Assembly (NCBI RefSeq): GCF_000788395.1
Contig: NZ_CP009889.1
Span: forward strand, 806,001-870,000
Direction of reading: 5' to 3'
DNA: 64,000 nt
Source: Pseudoalteromonas piratica
GTDB taxonomy: Bacteria > Pseudomonadota > Gammaproteobacteria > Enterobacterales > Alteromonadaceae
The notes beneath the pieces were generated by a model. It saw only the letters and a program-made list of their open reading frames with translations. It made no database searches and was not told the DNA's origin. The translations under genes were made by a program, and so were the position numbers. Every line of letters starts with the position of its first letter. Position 1 is the first letter of the stretch. Shown here in pieces: positions 40,183-48,853 of this stretch.

Positions 40183-41991
40183 TTAGTTAAATGTAGGAAC
40201 TGAGCGTTCTTCTCTTCTTGGTTTATTCGATTTCTTTTTAAACGTTTTCATTGAACGATCATCATTAAAACGCTCACGCTTACGAGGTGGACGTTTACCA
40301 CGATTTTCAGAATCATAACCTGAACTGTGTGATGCACCCTCAACGAGGCTAGGGTTAATTTTATGACGACGAATTGTCACATTCTTTAACTTCTCAAAGC
40401 CTTGACCCGGAAGTGACTTTGGTAATTCAACATGACAGTGATTATCGAATAGTTTGATGTTACCGATTTCACGCGAATTAATACGCACTTCATTGGCGAT
40501 TGCACCTACGATATCACTTGGTTTTACACCTTGTGCGCGTCCAACAGCAAATTTGTAAGTAGCAAAGTCACCAGAATTACGACGCTCGCGTCCGCCTTCA
40601 CGACCACGACGATCACCTCGGTCATTACGCATACCATCACGACCACGGCGTTCACCACGCTTATCTACCGGATCAGCTTGTGGGAATAATGGTAGTTTTT
40701 GTTGCAATTGGTATAACATTGCTGCAGCAAGTTGTTCCGTAGTGATTTCAGTTTCTTCAGTAAACTTCGCTAATACTTCAGCGTATTTCTCAAGATTAGG
40801 ACTTGCAGCAACACTCACAAGCTTTTCTTTTGTCTTTTCAATACGGTGTTTGCTTAACTGGCTTGCATCAGGCATATCAAATGGTGTGATTTGACCTTCA
40901 GTAGCACGTTCTAAACGATTTAATAAACGCATTTCACGGTGTGATGCAAATAAAATCGCTTCACCTTCACGACCAGCACGACCAGTACGACCAATACGGT
41001 GAACATATGATTCGCTGTCGAATGGTAAGTCGTAGTTAATAACATGACTGATACGTGGAACATCAAGACCACGTGCTACAACATCCGTAGCAATTAGTAT
41101 GTGAATACGACCATTTTTAAGTTGGTCTACAATACGCTCACGATCTTGCTGTTGCATGTCACCATTTAAAGCCGCAGCTTTAAAGCCTTTGCTTACTAGG
41201 TGTTCGCTTAACGTTAGTGTGTCGTTACGAGTACGAACAAATACAATCATTGCATCATAATCTACAACTTCAGCAATGCGCTCAAGACCAGCTGTTTTAC
41301 CGATTGCGCCAACACGCCATGCGCGTTGTGTAATGTTTGCTTTTGCTTGTTTTTCAACAGCAATTTTTACATGTACAGGATCAGTTAAGAACTGTGATGT
41401 AATTTTTTTAATTGGCGCCGGCATTGTTGCTGAGAAAAACGCCATCTGAGTGTCTTCAGGAACGTGATCAAGGATCCACTCAATATCGTCTAAGAAGCCC
41501 ATGTTAAGCATTTCATCAGCTTCATCTAGAACACATGCTTTAAGGTTATCTAAATTTAAACGACCTTTCTCAATGTGATCCATCATGCGGCCTGGTGTGC
41601 CAACTACAATTTGTGGACCACGTTTTAAATCGCGGTTTTGAATTGTATAAGATTGACCACCATAAACAGTCGCTACATTAATACCACGAATGTTTTTAGC
41701 AAAATCTGTAATTGCTTCTGCTACCTGAATAGCAAGCTCACGTGTAGGACATACCACAAGCATTTGTGGTGCATTTATATTTTCATCAATACGAGCAAGC
41801 AATGGTAAACCGAATGCAGCTGTTTTACCTGTACCTGTTTGTGCTTCGCCAAGTACATCATTGCCTGCAAGTAACGCCGGAATAGACTGTTGTTGAATCG
41901 GTGTAGGCTCTACAAAACCAAGTTCTGTAATCGCGCTAAGGATAGGGGTAGGAAGGGATAGTTCTTCGAATAAAATTTTGTCGTTTGACAT
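40183..41991 (-). CDS. deaD: ATP-dependent RNA helicase DeaD (CsdA)
   Basis: A 602-residue DEAD-box helicase: AQTGTGKTAAF near residue 51, PTRELAIQ, DEADEML near 155, SAT, then VATDVVARGLDVPRI and HRIGRTGRAGREG in the second RecA domain, followed by a DbpA-like RNA-binding domain (ATYKFAVGRAQGVKPSDIVGAI near 485) and a basic Arg/Gly-rich linker and tail. It unwinds structured RNA, with roles in ribosome assembly and cold growth. Confidence 0.96.
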   Translation of the reverse strand: MSNDKILFEELSLPTPILSAITELGFVEPTPIQQQSIPALLAGNDVLGEAQTGTGKTAAFGLPLLARIDENINAPQMLVVCPTRELAIQVAEAITDFAKNIRGINVATVYGGQSYTIQNRDLKRGPQIVVGTPGRMMDHIEKGRLNLDNLKACVLDEADEMLNMGFLDDIEWILDHVPEDTQMAFFSATMPAPIKKITSQFLTDPVHVKIAVEKQAKANITQRAWRVGAIGKTAGLERIAEVVDYDAMIVFVRTRNDTLTLSEHLVSKGFKAAALNGDMQQQDRERIVDQLKNGRIHILIATDVVARGLDVPRISHVINYDLPFDSESYVHRIGRTGRAGREGEAILFASHREMRLLNRLERATEGQITPFDMPDASQLSKHRIEKTKEKLVSVAASPNLEKYAEVLAKFTEETEITTEQLAAAMLYQLQQKLPLFPQADPVDKRGERRGRDGMRNDRGDRRGREGGRERRNSGDFATYKFAVGRAQGVKPSDIVGAIANEVRINSREIGNIKLFDNHCHVELPKSLPGQGFEKLKNVTIRRHKINPSLVEGASHSSGYDSENRGKRPPRKRERFNDDRSMKTFKKKSNKPRREERSVPTFN

Positions 41992-42234
41992 CTACTACTC
42001 AACTTTTTTGCGGCTTTCGCCTAATTAAGATACACGGAGGTAGAGGCCAAATGTAGAAATATACATGGCAGCATATAGCACCAGTGAGCTGTAGCTCAAT
42101 AGTTATGTTTGGTCTTTACCTCGTCACACAGTAACGCATTTAAAGCGTTATTTCCGACGCTTGGCTGATAAAGTCCCAAAACACAGCGCTTGCCGGAGAC
42201 GGTGCACTATACAGTAATTAGAGGACATTGCAAG
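41992..42234 (-). promoter_or_regulatory. Leader region upstream of deaD
   Basis: A 243-bp non-coding stretch precedes deaD. Short self-complementary segments such as AACGCTTTAAATGCGTT are visible. A long structured 5' leader would fit the cold-induced deaD of other bacteria, but no defined element can be shown. Confidence 0.4.
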
Positions 42235-42591
42235 CTATTTAAGGCTCTCTGATTGTTTATGATACTCTGCCAATCGTATTTTTAACCATTTTTCAGAAGT
42301 TACTACTTTATTGTCACATTTTATTTTATAGCTAATACCAGTGAATGAACTTTTGCTGGCAAGGTTTTTTATAAAGGTGTGGCCATTATTTGCAAATCGT
42401 GAAGCGTTATTGTATTTCAGTGTGAGATGATCTGCTGCTTTATTTGCTGAGTGCCCGATTCCATTACGTATAAAAGTACAGTTACTGTTTCTAACTTGCT
42501 CAATTAAAAAACTGATCTCATCAGGCATTTTAGATGAGCAGTAAAACGATACTAGTAACAAGATTAATAAAAGTAATTTAGTTAGTCTCAT
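42235..42591 (-). CDS. DUF5329 family protein, exported
   Basis: A 118-residue protein with a signal-like N-terminus (LTKLLLLILLLVSFYCSS) and the conserved pattern IEQVRNSNCTFIRNGIGHSANKAADHL, SKSSFTGISYKIKC, which I associate with DUF5329. Two Cys may form a disulfide. The ATG lies within the end of the upstream phosphatase-family gene (14-bp overlap), so the two are translationally coupled. Confidence 0.8.
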   Translation of the reverse strand: MRLTKLLLLILLLVSFYCSSKMPDEISFLIEQVRNSNCTFIRNGIGHSANKAADHLTLKYNNASRFANNGHTFIKNLASKSSFTGISYKIKCDNKVVTSEKWLKIRLAEYHKQSESLK

Positions 42592-43426
42592 AAATCACCT
42601 CTGCCATCACAAACATATGGTCGGATAAACCATTGCCGACATTTTCATAGTGTTTAAAACTAAAATGTTCTGAAACCATAATCCAATCGAGTCTTTTATT
42701 GCCGAATGTATCTAGTGTTTTAGAATTAGGTTTGTAAAGTTTTAATCGATATTTATCTTGAAGTGTTTTGATTACCGAATCTTGCCATCGCCAGTCTGTA
42801 TTAAAATCACCCATAATAATAAGCGGTTTTTTATTCTGATTTAAATGTAATTTCAGTTCTTCAATTTGTTTTGAACGGACCGATGCCCTAGAGAAATCAA
42901 GATGCAGTGAAACAATGCCTACACTTATATCGGGTTCTAATAGTATTTCGCCATAGCTAAACCCCTTATTCGTTGTTGGAAAACTAGGTTTAAATGTAAC
43001 CCCACTGCAATTTTTCATAGCGAGGGTCGAAAAAAGCTCTGTTCCGTAAGTTCCCCACCAAGCATTCACATGATTTGTGACTGTGTAAGAATTAAATTGT
43101 GAGTGACGCATAATGTGACTAGCATGGTTAAAATTGCCACTCCACCAAGAAGGTGCATCTAACTCTTGTAGCGCGAGAATGTGCGGTTTTTTTAATTGAA
43201 TAAAAGACGAAATAGCATTGAGATTTTGCTTTATCTCATTTGTTGACGTTGTTAGCTGTGAAAAATTAGTAGCACGACCATGAGCAAGGTTTGCGGTCAT
43301 AACTTTTATGCTATCCGAGTTAGTTAGGCTTTTTGTGCTGGCTGCAATTTGATTACATCTATTTTCAGCGTGACTAAACATAGGTAAGCAGAAAAAAAAT
43401 GTAACCAAAGACCATTTATATTTCAT
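42578..43426 (-). CDS. Endonuclease/exonuclease/phosphatase family protein, exported
   Basis: I use the ATG at 43426 (MKYKWSLVTFFFCLPMFSHAENRC), which gives a normal signal peptide. The mature part has the EEP-fold metal motifs: MTANLAHG, LALQELD (catalytic Glu), GDFNTDW and, at the end, LDWIMVS and GLSDHMFVMAEV. This fold includes nucleases, sphingomyelinases and inositol phosphatases, and the substrate cannot be told from sequence. It is likely periplasmic or secreted. Confidence 0.82.
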   Translation of the reverse strand: MKYKWSLVTFFFCLPMFSHAENRCNQIAASTKSLTNSDSIKVMTANLAHGRATNFSQLTTSTNEIKQNLNAISSFIQLKKPHILALQELDAPSWWSGNFNHASHIMRHSQFNSYTVTNHVNAWWGTYGTELFSTLAMKNCSGVTFKPSFPTTNKGFSYGEILLEPDISVGIVSLHLDFSRASVRSKQIEELKLHLNQNKKPLIIMGDFNTDWRWQDSVIKTLQDKYRLKLYKPNSKTLDTFGNKRLDWIMVSEHFSFKHYENVGNGLSDHMFVMAEVIYETN

Positions 43427-43603
43427 ATTTCGGCTCATTTATCAAACAAAACAGGTTGTGTTGCTAATGAACTGTTACAAATGTGAGCTTAATGTACACT
43501 GAACTAGATTAATTTGTAGACAGTTTGTTTTTGACTAATATTTTCATTGTTTATCTAAATTCAGTGTATATAATTCGCTCAAAATTCATTTAGGAGCTAT
43601 ATT

Positions 43604-44014
43604 ATGCTTAAACTAGTTACAGTACTTTCTCTCACTGCATCATCAGTTGCATTCGCAAGTAACGATGTTGCACCAAATACATTTTACACGTCAGTATGTA
43701 ATGTAGCCAAAGCAGATGGATTTAAAGCGGCAAAATCATATGCTAAAACACAAGGTGTGTTCATCAGTAAACATTTCTCTGACATTGAGTGTAATGGCAT
43801 TTCGTTGAAGCAGTTTGCTGATGTTAAAAAAACATCAAAGCAATCTTCGGATAAATTCGATTTAGTTGATGACAGCAGCGCGACACAACTGTGTGCAAAA
43901 GCAGCTGATTTAGGAATTAAAGCGGTTTCAAAACGCTCAGCTAAGATTAAAGCGTTAAGATGTAATGGCTTACCAGTTTCAGAGTTTGTTAAACAAGTTC
44001 AAACAAAAAGCTAA
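43604..44014 (+). CDS. DUF3718 family protein with two repeats, exported
   Basis: A 136-residue protein with a signal peptide (LVTVLSLTASSVAFA). Two copies of a Cys-containing motif are visible: SVCNVAKADGFKAAKSYAK ... IECNGISLKQFA, and QLCAKAADLGIKAVSK ... LRCNGLPVSEFV. Each probably forms one disulfide. I associate this with DUF3718, common in Shewanella and Pseudoalteromonas. Function unknown. Confidence 0.75.
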   Translation: MLKLVTVLSLTASSVAFASNDVAPNTFYTSVCNVAKADGFKAAKSYAKTQGVFISKHFSDIECNGISLKQFADVKKTSKQSSDKFDLVDDSSATQLCAKAADLGIKAVSKRSAKIKALRCNGLPVSEFVKQVQTKS

Positions 44015-44055
44015 AAAAAAGGTGTGATAAGAAAGCTTATCACACCTTATTTTTA
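44013..44055. terminator. Bidirectional terminator between DUF3718 gene and folE
   Basis: A 13-bp stem AAGGTGTGATAAG / CTTATCACACCTT with A- and T-runs on either side, shared by the two convergent genes. Confidence 0.92.
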
Positions 44056-44694
44056 TCCTGCCAAAAACTCTGCTCGTGTATTGGGGTTAGACTTAAATGC
44101 ACCGCCTAATGCCGTGGTTGCCGTTTCCGATGTGGCATCCATAACACCACGACTTTTAACACAATAATGAACCGCATTGATTGAAACGGCTACATTGTCA
44201 GTTTCTAATAATGCTTGTAAAGCAATTAAAACCTGTTGCGTAAGACGTTCTTGTACCTGAGGACGTTGTGCAAAAAAACGTACTATGCGGTTTATTTTTG
44301 ACAGCCCGATAATCTTTTTATTTGGGATATATGCCACCTTTGCATAGCCATCAATCGTTACAAAATGATGCTCACAGGTGCTTGTTAGCGAAATATTATT
44401 CACTTTCACCATTTCATCAACTTTCATCTTATTTTCAATCAATGCAATTTTTGGAAAGTTTTCATAATCAAGGCCAGCAAAAATTTCACGAACATACATT
44501 TTTGCTATGCGATGTGGTGTTTCATTTAAGCTATCGTCTTCTAAATCCAAGCCTAAAGTGTCTACAATTTCAGTAAATAACCCTTTGATGCGTTCGTATT
44601 TTTGTTCTGGAGAGAATTCTGTAGCCTTTAGAGGCGTTTCTAAACCTGCATCTAATAACGCTTGTTTTACTAATTGTGCTTCAGATGAAATCAT
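44053..44694 (-). CDS. folE: GTP cyclohydrolase I
   Basis: A 213-residue protein with the zinc and active-site motif STCEHHF near residue 105, followed by [23 protein letters not shown] and [11 protein letters not shown] near residue 175. It makes dihydroneopterin triphosphate, the first step of folate synthesis. It is monocistronic. Confidence 0.95.
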   Translation of the reverse strand: MISSEAQLVKQALLDAGLETPLKATEFSPEQKYERIKGLFTEIVDTLGLDLEDDSLNETPHRIAKMYVREIFAGLDYENFPKIALIENKMKVDEMVKVNNISLTSTCEHHFVTIDGYAKVAYIPNKKIIGLSKINRIVRFFAQRPQVQERLTQQVLIALQALLETDNVAVSINAVHYCVKSRGVMDATSETATTALGGAFKSNPNTRAEFLAG

Positions 44695-45052
44695 CTTAAT
44701 TCCTATTGTGGCATGTGAATGCCTGTTTCCAATTTAATGAAAGTGTAATACGTATTGCGATATTACTTTGATCATCAGTTGGTGTTTACGACGCTAAATT
44801 AGAGGGTTATTTTAGTGAAAATAGGGAATTACTCAATTAGAAAAGTGAATACTATAGATTACTAGGTCGTGTTTGGTGGTAATTTGTACATTTTAAGTCG
44901 TGGAAAAGCGATATTTACAACTTATTAATTAATTGCTCCCCTTATACTTATATCTAATTTACATAACCATTTGTTTTAACGTTATAACTAGAATTCAAAT
45001 AAAAAGTAGGGTAGTTTCATAATATCTGTGAATAAATAGTCAGTGCTTTTAC
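44695..45052. other. Intergenic region upstream of folE
   Basis: 358 bp, A+T rich, with the folE promoter on one strand. I see no other gene and no striking repeat here. Confidence 0.3.
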
Positions 45053-45151
45053 ATGAAAATTCTCGCTTTACTCTCTGTGGTAATTCTTTTTGTATTTATT
45101 TTGAATCTCTTTGGTCGTTTTTTAGCTAAACGCGCGGATAAAAATAAATAG
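45053..45151 (+). CDS. Possible small membrane peptide (32 aa)
   Basis: The frame starts MKILALLSVVILFVFILNLF and ends with a basic tail RFLAKRADKNK, a typical single-span topology. No good ribosome site is visible, so it is tentative. It precedes another small membrane protein gene by 36 bp. Confidence 0.35.
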   Translation: MKILALLSVVILFVFILNLFGRFLAKRADKNK

Positions 45152-45187
45152 GATTTTAAAATGGCTTCTTGGTAGAATGAAGTCACT

Positions 45188-45460
45188 ATGAGTAAAGAAG
45201 TACATGTTATGGATTTAATTCAATCCCTTTTTAATTACGCTTGGCAAATTGTTGTTTATTTATTTTTGCTATGGCTTGTTTATTATTTCTTTACTAATAC
45301 AAGCAGAAAAACAAAAGTCTCAGTAACTATTTTATCTGCTCTTGTTATCACACTTGGTATTTCTACCGGTATTCTAGAAGAACAGTTCGAGGATATTGAA
45401 GCCGCATCGGAACAACATATAATTCATATCAAGGCAATACAAGAAACATATGATTCTTAA
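45188..45460 (+). CDS. Small hypothetical membrane protein
   Basis: A 90-residue protein with two hydrophobic helices (IVVYLFLLWLVYYFF and VTILSALVITLGIS) and an acidic C-terminus. A later ATG at 45209 is an alternative start. I recognise no family. A terminator follows directly, so it is probably the last gene before the dif-like site. Confidence 0.6.
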   Translation: MSKEVHVMDLIQSLFNYAWQIVVYLFLLWLVYYFFTNTSRKTKVSVTILSALVITLGISTGILEEQFEDIEAASEQHIIHIKAIQETYDS

Positions 45461-45480
45461 TGCTTAAAACTAATAGTTTG

Positions 45481-45520
45481 TAAAAAAGGTTTTGTAGATA
45501 AAAATACAAAACCTTTTTTG
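45481..45520 (+). terminator. Terminator after the small membrane protein gene
   Basis: AAAAAGGTTTTGTA / TACAAAACCTTTTTT stem-loop followed by T. Confidence 0.9.
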
Positions 45521-45574
45521 TTTATAGCCCAATTTAATTTGATGAGCATATCGAAATATTCAAAATGCCATTTA

Positions 45575-45602
45575 AATTCCCATAATGTACGATGTGTAAA
45601 AA
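45575..45602 (+). other. Left dif-like site (XerC/XerD target)
   Basis: An XerC-like arm AATTCCCATAA, centre TGTACG and XerD-like arm ATGTGTAAAAA. The arm closest to XerC and the centre share 13 identical bases with the right site at 56562; the XerD arm matches the dif consensus TTATGTTAAAT at 7 of 11 positions. Confidence 0.6.
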
Positions 45603-45632
45603 AGGGGAAATGTGAATATTTCCCTTTTTTAT
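45597..45632. terminator. Terminator-like hairpin next to the left dif-like site
   Basis: An AAAAAAGGGGAAAT / ATTTCCCTTTTTT stem with a single bulged G, flanked by A- and T-runs. It overlaps the end of the dif-like site. Confidence 0.7.
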
Positions 45633-45714
45633 TAGTCAGTTATTAGCTTTAATTGAATTGTCATATTGCCAAAAGAATTAAATCAAAATTAGAATATGTA
45701 ACAATTTCAGTTAT

Positions 45715-45815
45715 TCGTAACGCCCTGTTAATGGGCAAAATTTAGTTGGCTATAATCTTGAGCGGAGCGAAATCAGCCAGCTGAATTTTGGCCACTATTC
45801 AACAGCTTGTTATGT
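45715..45815 (-). repeat. attC recombination site 1
   Basis: Read on the minus strand, the site begins with ACATAAC (45815-45809, an RYYYAAC variant) and ends with GTTACGA (45721-45715, a GTTRRRY variant). Between them the arms are imperfect inverted repeats (CTGTTGAATAG...CAGCTGGCT against AGCCAACTAAATTTTG...TTAACAG) with unpaired extra bases, as expected for a folded bottom-strand attC of about 100 bp. Confidence 0.8.
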
Positions 45816-45824
45816 TTACTTTTA

Positions 45825-46196
45825 TTAGAAAGTTTCCATTATTACTTCTTGGTCTTTTGACGGGAATTTAATAATGACTGACTCATATTGGCTTTCTAAT
45901 GTTTCGATTTCAATATAATCGCCAGATTTAAAAATGATTTTGAGTAAATTTGGTGACGATAAACTTACATCAGAAAACTTCTGCCTGCCAAGTGCCCCCC
46001 ATGGAGCATTACTTGGTGCATCATCCCACTCATACAACGCGCCATTTATATTCGCAAAAACACGCTCATTACAATGAATATTTACATCACAGAATTGAAA
46101 GCCAATCCCATAAGAAGAGAGCAAAACTGAATCTACATATAAGTCACTCAGCGCACTTTTTAGTATTTCTACAATTTCGGGACTAAAACGAATCAC
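45825..46196 (-). CDS. Gene-cassette ORF 1, hypothetical
   Basis: A 123-residue protein starting at GTG (46196) with AAGGTAG upstream and ending 10 bp before attC site 1, the usual layout of an integron cassette. It has short beta-strand-rich stretches (SALSDLYVDSVLLSSYGIGFQF, IIFKSGDYIEIETLESQYESVIIKF) and no signal or membrane segment. It may resemble small immunity-type or regulatory proteins, but I recognise no family. Confidence 0.7.
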   Translation of the reverse strand: MIRFSPEIVEILKSALSDLYVDSVLLSSYGIGFQFCDVNIHCNERVFANINGALYEWDDAPSNAPWGALGRQKFSDVSLSSPNLLKIIFKSGDYIEIETLESQYESVIIKFPSKDQEVIMETF

Positions 46197-46211
46197 GGAA
46201 CTACCTTGTAA

Positions 46212-46313
46212 ACATAACGCCTTACTAATGGGCGCATAAATGCTTGGCTAAAATTGGTGATGCACGAACCAAGCCAAGCTTTATTAGTCCATGCGTTAAT
46301 GCGTTTGTTAGGC
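46212..46313 (-). repeat. attC recombination site 2
   Basis: On the minus strand the site begins with a perfect GCCTAAC (46313-46307) directly after the stop of cassette ORF 2 and ends with GTTATGT (46218-46212). A paired core GCTTGGCT / AGCCAAGC and partly matching flanks give the expected imperfect palindrome of 102 bp. Confidence 0.85.
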
Positions 46314-46316
46314 ATA

Positions 46317-46823
46317 TTATCGATACAGTATATCTAATGAACCTGTTTTCCAAATCTCTGAGTAATTATTGCCTACCTTTAATTTATCGAAGTGCCTCTT
46401 TGACACGTCTAGCTTCAATATTTCACCAGTAGCCGTGTTATCGATATACACATAGTAACTTGTTCCGCCTTTGTTACTTGTATAAGTGTCTAATTCAACA
46501 ATTTTACCTTCAAGTTTCGTATCTAATTGAGTGCCAAAGGTTGCATTTACATACATAACATAGCCTTGACTCATTAAAATAAATAAGCAGCAAAGCATAA
46601 ACACCCAAAGGCAGCCTTTTATGTCACCTGCTTGTTTTCGGTACTTTGGAAATGTTGTGAAATAGAGAAAATACGAAACGATCAATACAGGAATTGTTAA
46701 ATAATCAAATGCGAAAAAGAAAGGCTCATTTAGAATAGTGTCGTACTGCAAAATGGGGATAACCCCTAAAACCATAAAGGTTATAAAAAACCATGATCCA
46801 TATTTTGTTAAAAAAGCTTCCAT
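46317..46823 (-). CDS. Gene-cassette ORF 2, membrane protein
   Basis: A 168-residue protein with three or four transmembrane helices (SWFFITFMVLGVIPILQY, YLTIPVLIVSYFLYF, GCLWVFMLCCLFILMSQGYV) and a C-terminal soluble beta-rich tail of about 60 residues (LEGKIVELDTYTSNKGGTSYYVYI). Its stop lies four bases before attC site 2 and its start lies close to a GTTAGGC core on the minus strand (46843-46837), so it fills one cassette. Function unknown. Confidence 0.75.
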   Translation of the reverse strand: MEAFLTKYGSWFFITFMVLGVIPILQYDTILNEPFFFAFDYLTIPVLIVSYFLYFTTFPKYRKQAGDIKGCLWVFMLCCLFILMSQGYVMYVNATFGTQLDTKLEGKIVELDTYTSNKGGTSYYVYIDNTATGEILKLDVSKRHFDKLKVGNNYSEIWKTGSLDILYR

Positions 46824-46843
46824 GAATACTCTATTTGCCTAAC

Positions 46844-47232
46844 AATTTAATATCGACCCTATGGGTCGTTTTTGTACCGAGCCGCAGGTTCTTTTAATCA
46901 TTGTCCCAGTTCTATCATAATTACTAACTTGTTGCTACATATATACTTTTAATCATGATAGAAATTATGAATAAGATAAAAACGACCAAATGGGTCGTTT
47001 TCCTGAATACTAGAGAAACTTATAGAACTGGATATAAAATCAGTTCTGAGAAAATATTTAAATGGCTATTGTTGGCTAATTACTGATGGGTAGATAATTA
47101 AATTAAGAGTGTTATTTCAGCTTTATGTCAACAACTGTGATTGGTGAAGCCCTGATAGAAGGCAGGTAGCTTCGAATAAAATTAAAGGCTTAAAATGCAA
47201 ACTAAACGTTGTGATTTTAATTGATAAACTTT
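46844..47232. other. Intergenic region with two near-identical hairpins
   Basis: No gene. It contains CGACCC-tat-GGGTCG followed by T (46853-46874) and AAAACGACC-aaat-GGGTCGTTTT (46977-47002), and between and beyond them the pair TTCTATCAT / ATGATAGAA and the pair CAGTTCTAT / ATAGAACTG. The outer base of the integron-type block is the GCCTAAC at 46837; there is no recognisable attI or attC beyond it. Confidence 0.5.
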
Positions 47233-47916
47233 TTAAAAGCCTTTTAACGAATACTTTGTTTCTAGCACTTCCTTAGTATCTTTTACGTATGCAATGTCTT
47301 TAAGCGAGCCTATATAAAGCGGGAAAGGGCCCTCATGTTCGGGTCTTTCAAATGCGATCCTAAATTCATGCTGCCAACTATACTCTTTAAACTTATGAAA
47401 AACAGTTAGTTCTTTGTGGTGGTGATTTCTGTCAACATACTCTACGAAACCATTAGTTTTGAACGTTGAATCGATTGCATATACAGATTGGTCATCTTTT
47501 ACTCGGTTTCTAAGCATTTGAAAAAATGAAACTAATCCTTTCCCTTCGATTATTATTGCTTTATCTCCAAAATTTGCAAAACGACGATCTAAAACAAAAC
47601 CATCGAATAATATGTCATGAGTTAGAGCAGTCATACAAAAAAGTTTAATTTCATCGACATGATGTGGCCGAACATCAACTTTTCCAATTATCCCATCAAT
47701 TTTATTACCATTAACAGAAATATGTATTTGATCAGGAAGGAAACTCGCTGACAATCCTTCATATTTGTCACCTCTTAATGCTTCATCACTATCTTCATAA
47801 GTTCTGAAATATTTAAGAGTATTCATATAAAGCAAGCCTTCATCCATGACGCTTTTAACATACTTTTCTGGAACAAACTTAATAAGACAACAAAGATTTT
47901 CTATAGATGGTTTCAT
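47233..47916 (-). CDS. Hypothetical protein, DUF2971-like
   Basis: A 227-residue cytoplasmic protein with the pattern LLYMNTLKYFRTYEDSDEALRGDKYEG near residue 30 and WQHEFRIAFERP near 195. This distribution of motifs (an early YFR, a central FCMT, a late Q-E-F-R) resembles DUF2971-type proteins that occur often in accessory and defence loci. The assignment is by pattern memory only. It lies in the A+T-rich accessory region and is not part of the conserved phage core. Confidence 0.5.
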   Translation of the reverse strand: MKPSIENLCCLIKFVPEKYVKSVMDEGLLYMNTLKYFRTYEDSDEALRGDKYEGLSASFLPDQIHISVNGNKIDGIIGKVDVRPHHVDEIKLFCMTALTHDILFDGFVLDRRFANFGDKAIIIEGKGLVSFFQMLRNRVKDDQSVYAIDSTFKTNGFVEYVDRNHHHKELTVFHKFKEYSWQHEFRIAFERPEHEGPFPLYIGSLKDIAYVKDTKEVLETKYSLKGF

Positions 47917-48100
47917 TATTATATGGCTGCAATATATTTTCAGTTACAAAATTAAATACAAAGATATAGGTTTTCTAGAGATCCGACTTTGTAAAAATCT
48001 GATGCTCATAAAACTTTGACTTTAATAGATGCTAAATATTATACAAAACAAACATTTCTATTCCCGCTTTATTGTTATTAGAAGAACTTAACATTTAAAC

Positions 48101-48694
48101 TTAATTAATTTTTCGTTCAGAAAAATAACTATTTATAGAAATTACGATAAGTAGAACGCCTATTAACAATTGAATATCAACAACTAATTTAGAATACCAC
48201 TTTGTTGGATACATATCTCCATATCCAACAGTTGTCATAGTAACTACACTGTAATGAAAACTATCAATTGCTGCAGGAAGAAGTTTTGAATTATCAACAG
48301 TGGAAAAAGGAGGATTTTTCACCTTAGAATATATTATGGTCATACCTTTAAAGGGACGATCTGACGTTGGGCTGAATTCATTTGTGTTCATAAAAAAATA
48401 TATTGAAGAAAAAACCAAAATAACACTAATGTATAAATTAACTATTCCTTTTAAGGAACGCTTAGCAATCGGGTATTTGTATAAACCTATTAAAATAATA
48501 TAAATAGGGAACAAAATTAGGAGAGCATTAACAATATTAAAAAAGGACGTCAAGGTACTTTCTAGCCAAGTTTTCTCAGTAAATGTATTTAATACCCAAC
48601 TACTATACCAATCAAAAAAAGGTTGAAAGATAACAATTAAAAATAAAGAAAGAAGCGAAAGAAAAACAGTATTAGAAAAAAATAATCTTAACAA
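48101..48694 (-). CDS. Potassium channel family protein
   Basis: A 197-residue protein starting at TTG (48694) with GGAG upstream. It has the K+ selectivity filter TVGYGD near residue 160, followed by a final transmembrane helix, in addition to three or four N-terminal hydrophobic helices. This matches a small two-pore-helix type ion channel (Ion_trans_2). The unusually low G+C content and the position between integron cassettes and phage suggest horizontal acquisition. Confidence 0.82.
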   Translation of the reverse strand: MLRLFFSNTVFLSLLSLFLIVIFQPFFDWYSSWVLNTFTEKTWLESTLTSFFNIVNALLILFPIYIILIGLYKYPIAKRSLKGIVNLYISVILVFSSIYFFMNTNEFSPTSDRPFKGMTIIYSKVKNPPFSTVDNSKLLPAAIDSFHYSVVTMTTVGYGDMYPTKWYSKLVVDIQLLIGVLLIVISINSYFSERKIN

Positions 48695-48853
48695 AATGGC
48701 TCCGTTATCATATGTACAAACTTTATAATAAAACCTTACAAAATTAATAACCTTGTAAGATGTAAAATTACGATGTTAACTTATTGACTAAAAATCAAAT
48801 AGATATTGCTTTTGGTTATTATTACATTGAGATAATTTTAAAAAATTGACTTT

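Noticed and set aside
41992..42234. A 13-codon leader ORF upstream of deaD
   Set aside because: It has no ribosome site and no amino-acid bias, so coding is not supported.
46844..46950. An attI site or upstream attC before cassette ORF 2
   Set aside because: Only the GTTAGGC core is seen; no second core with a palindromic arm and no integrase lies beyond it.
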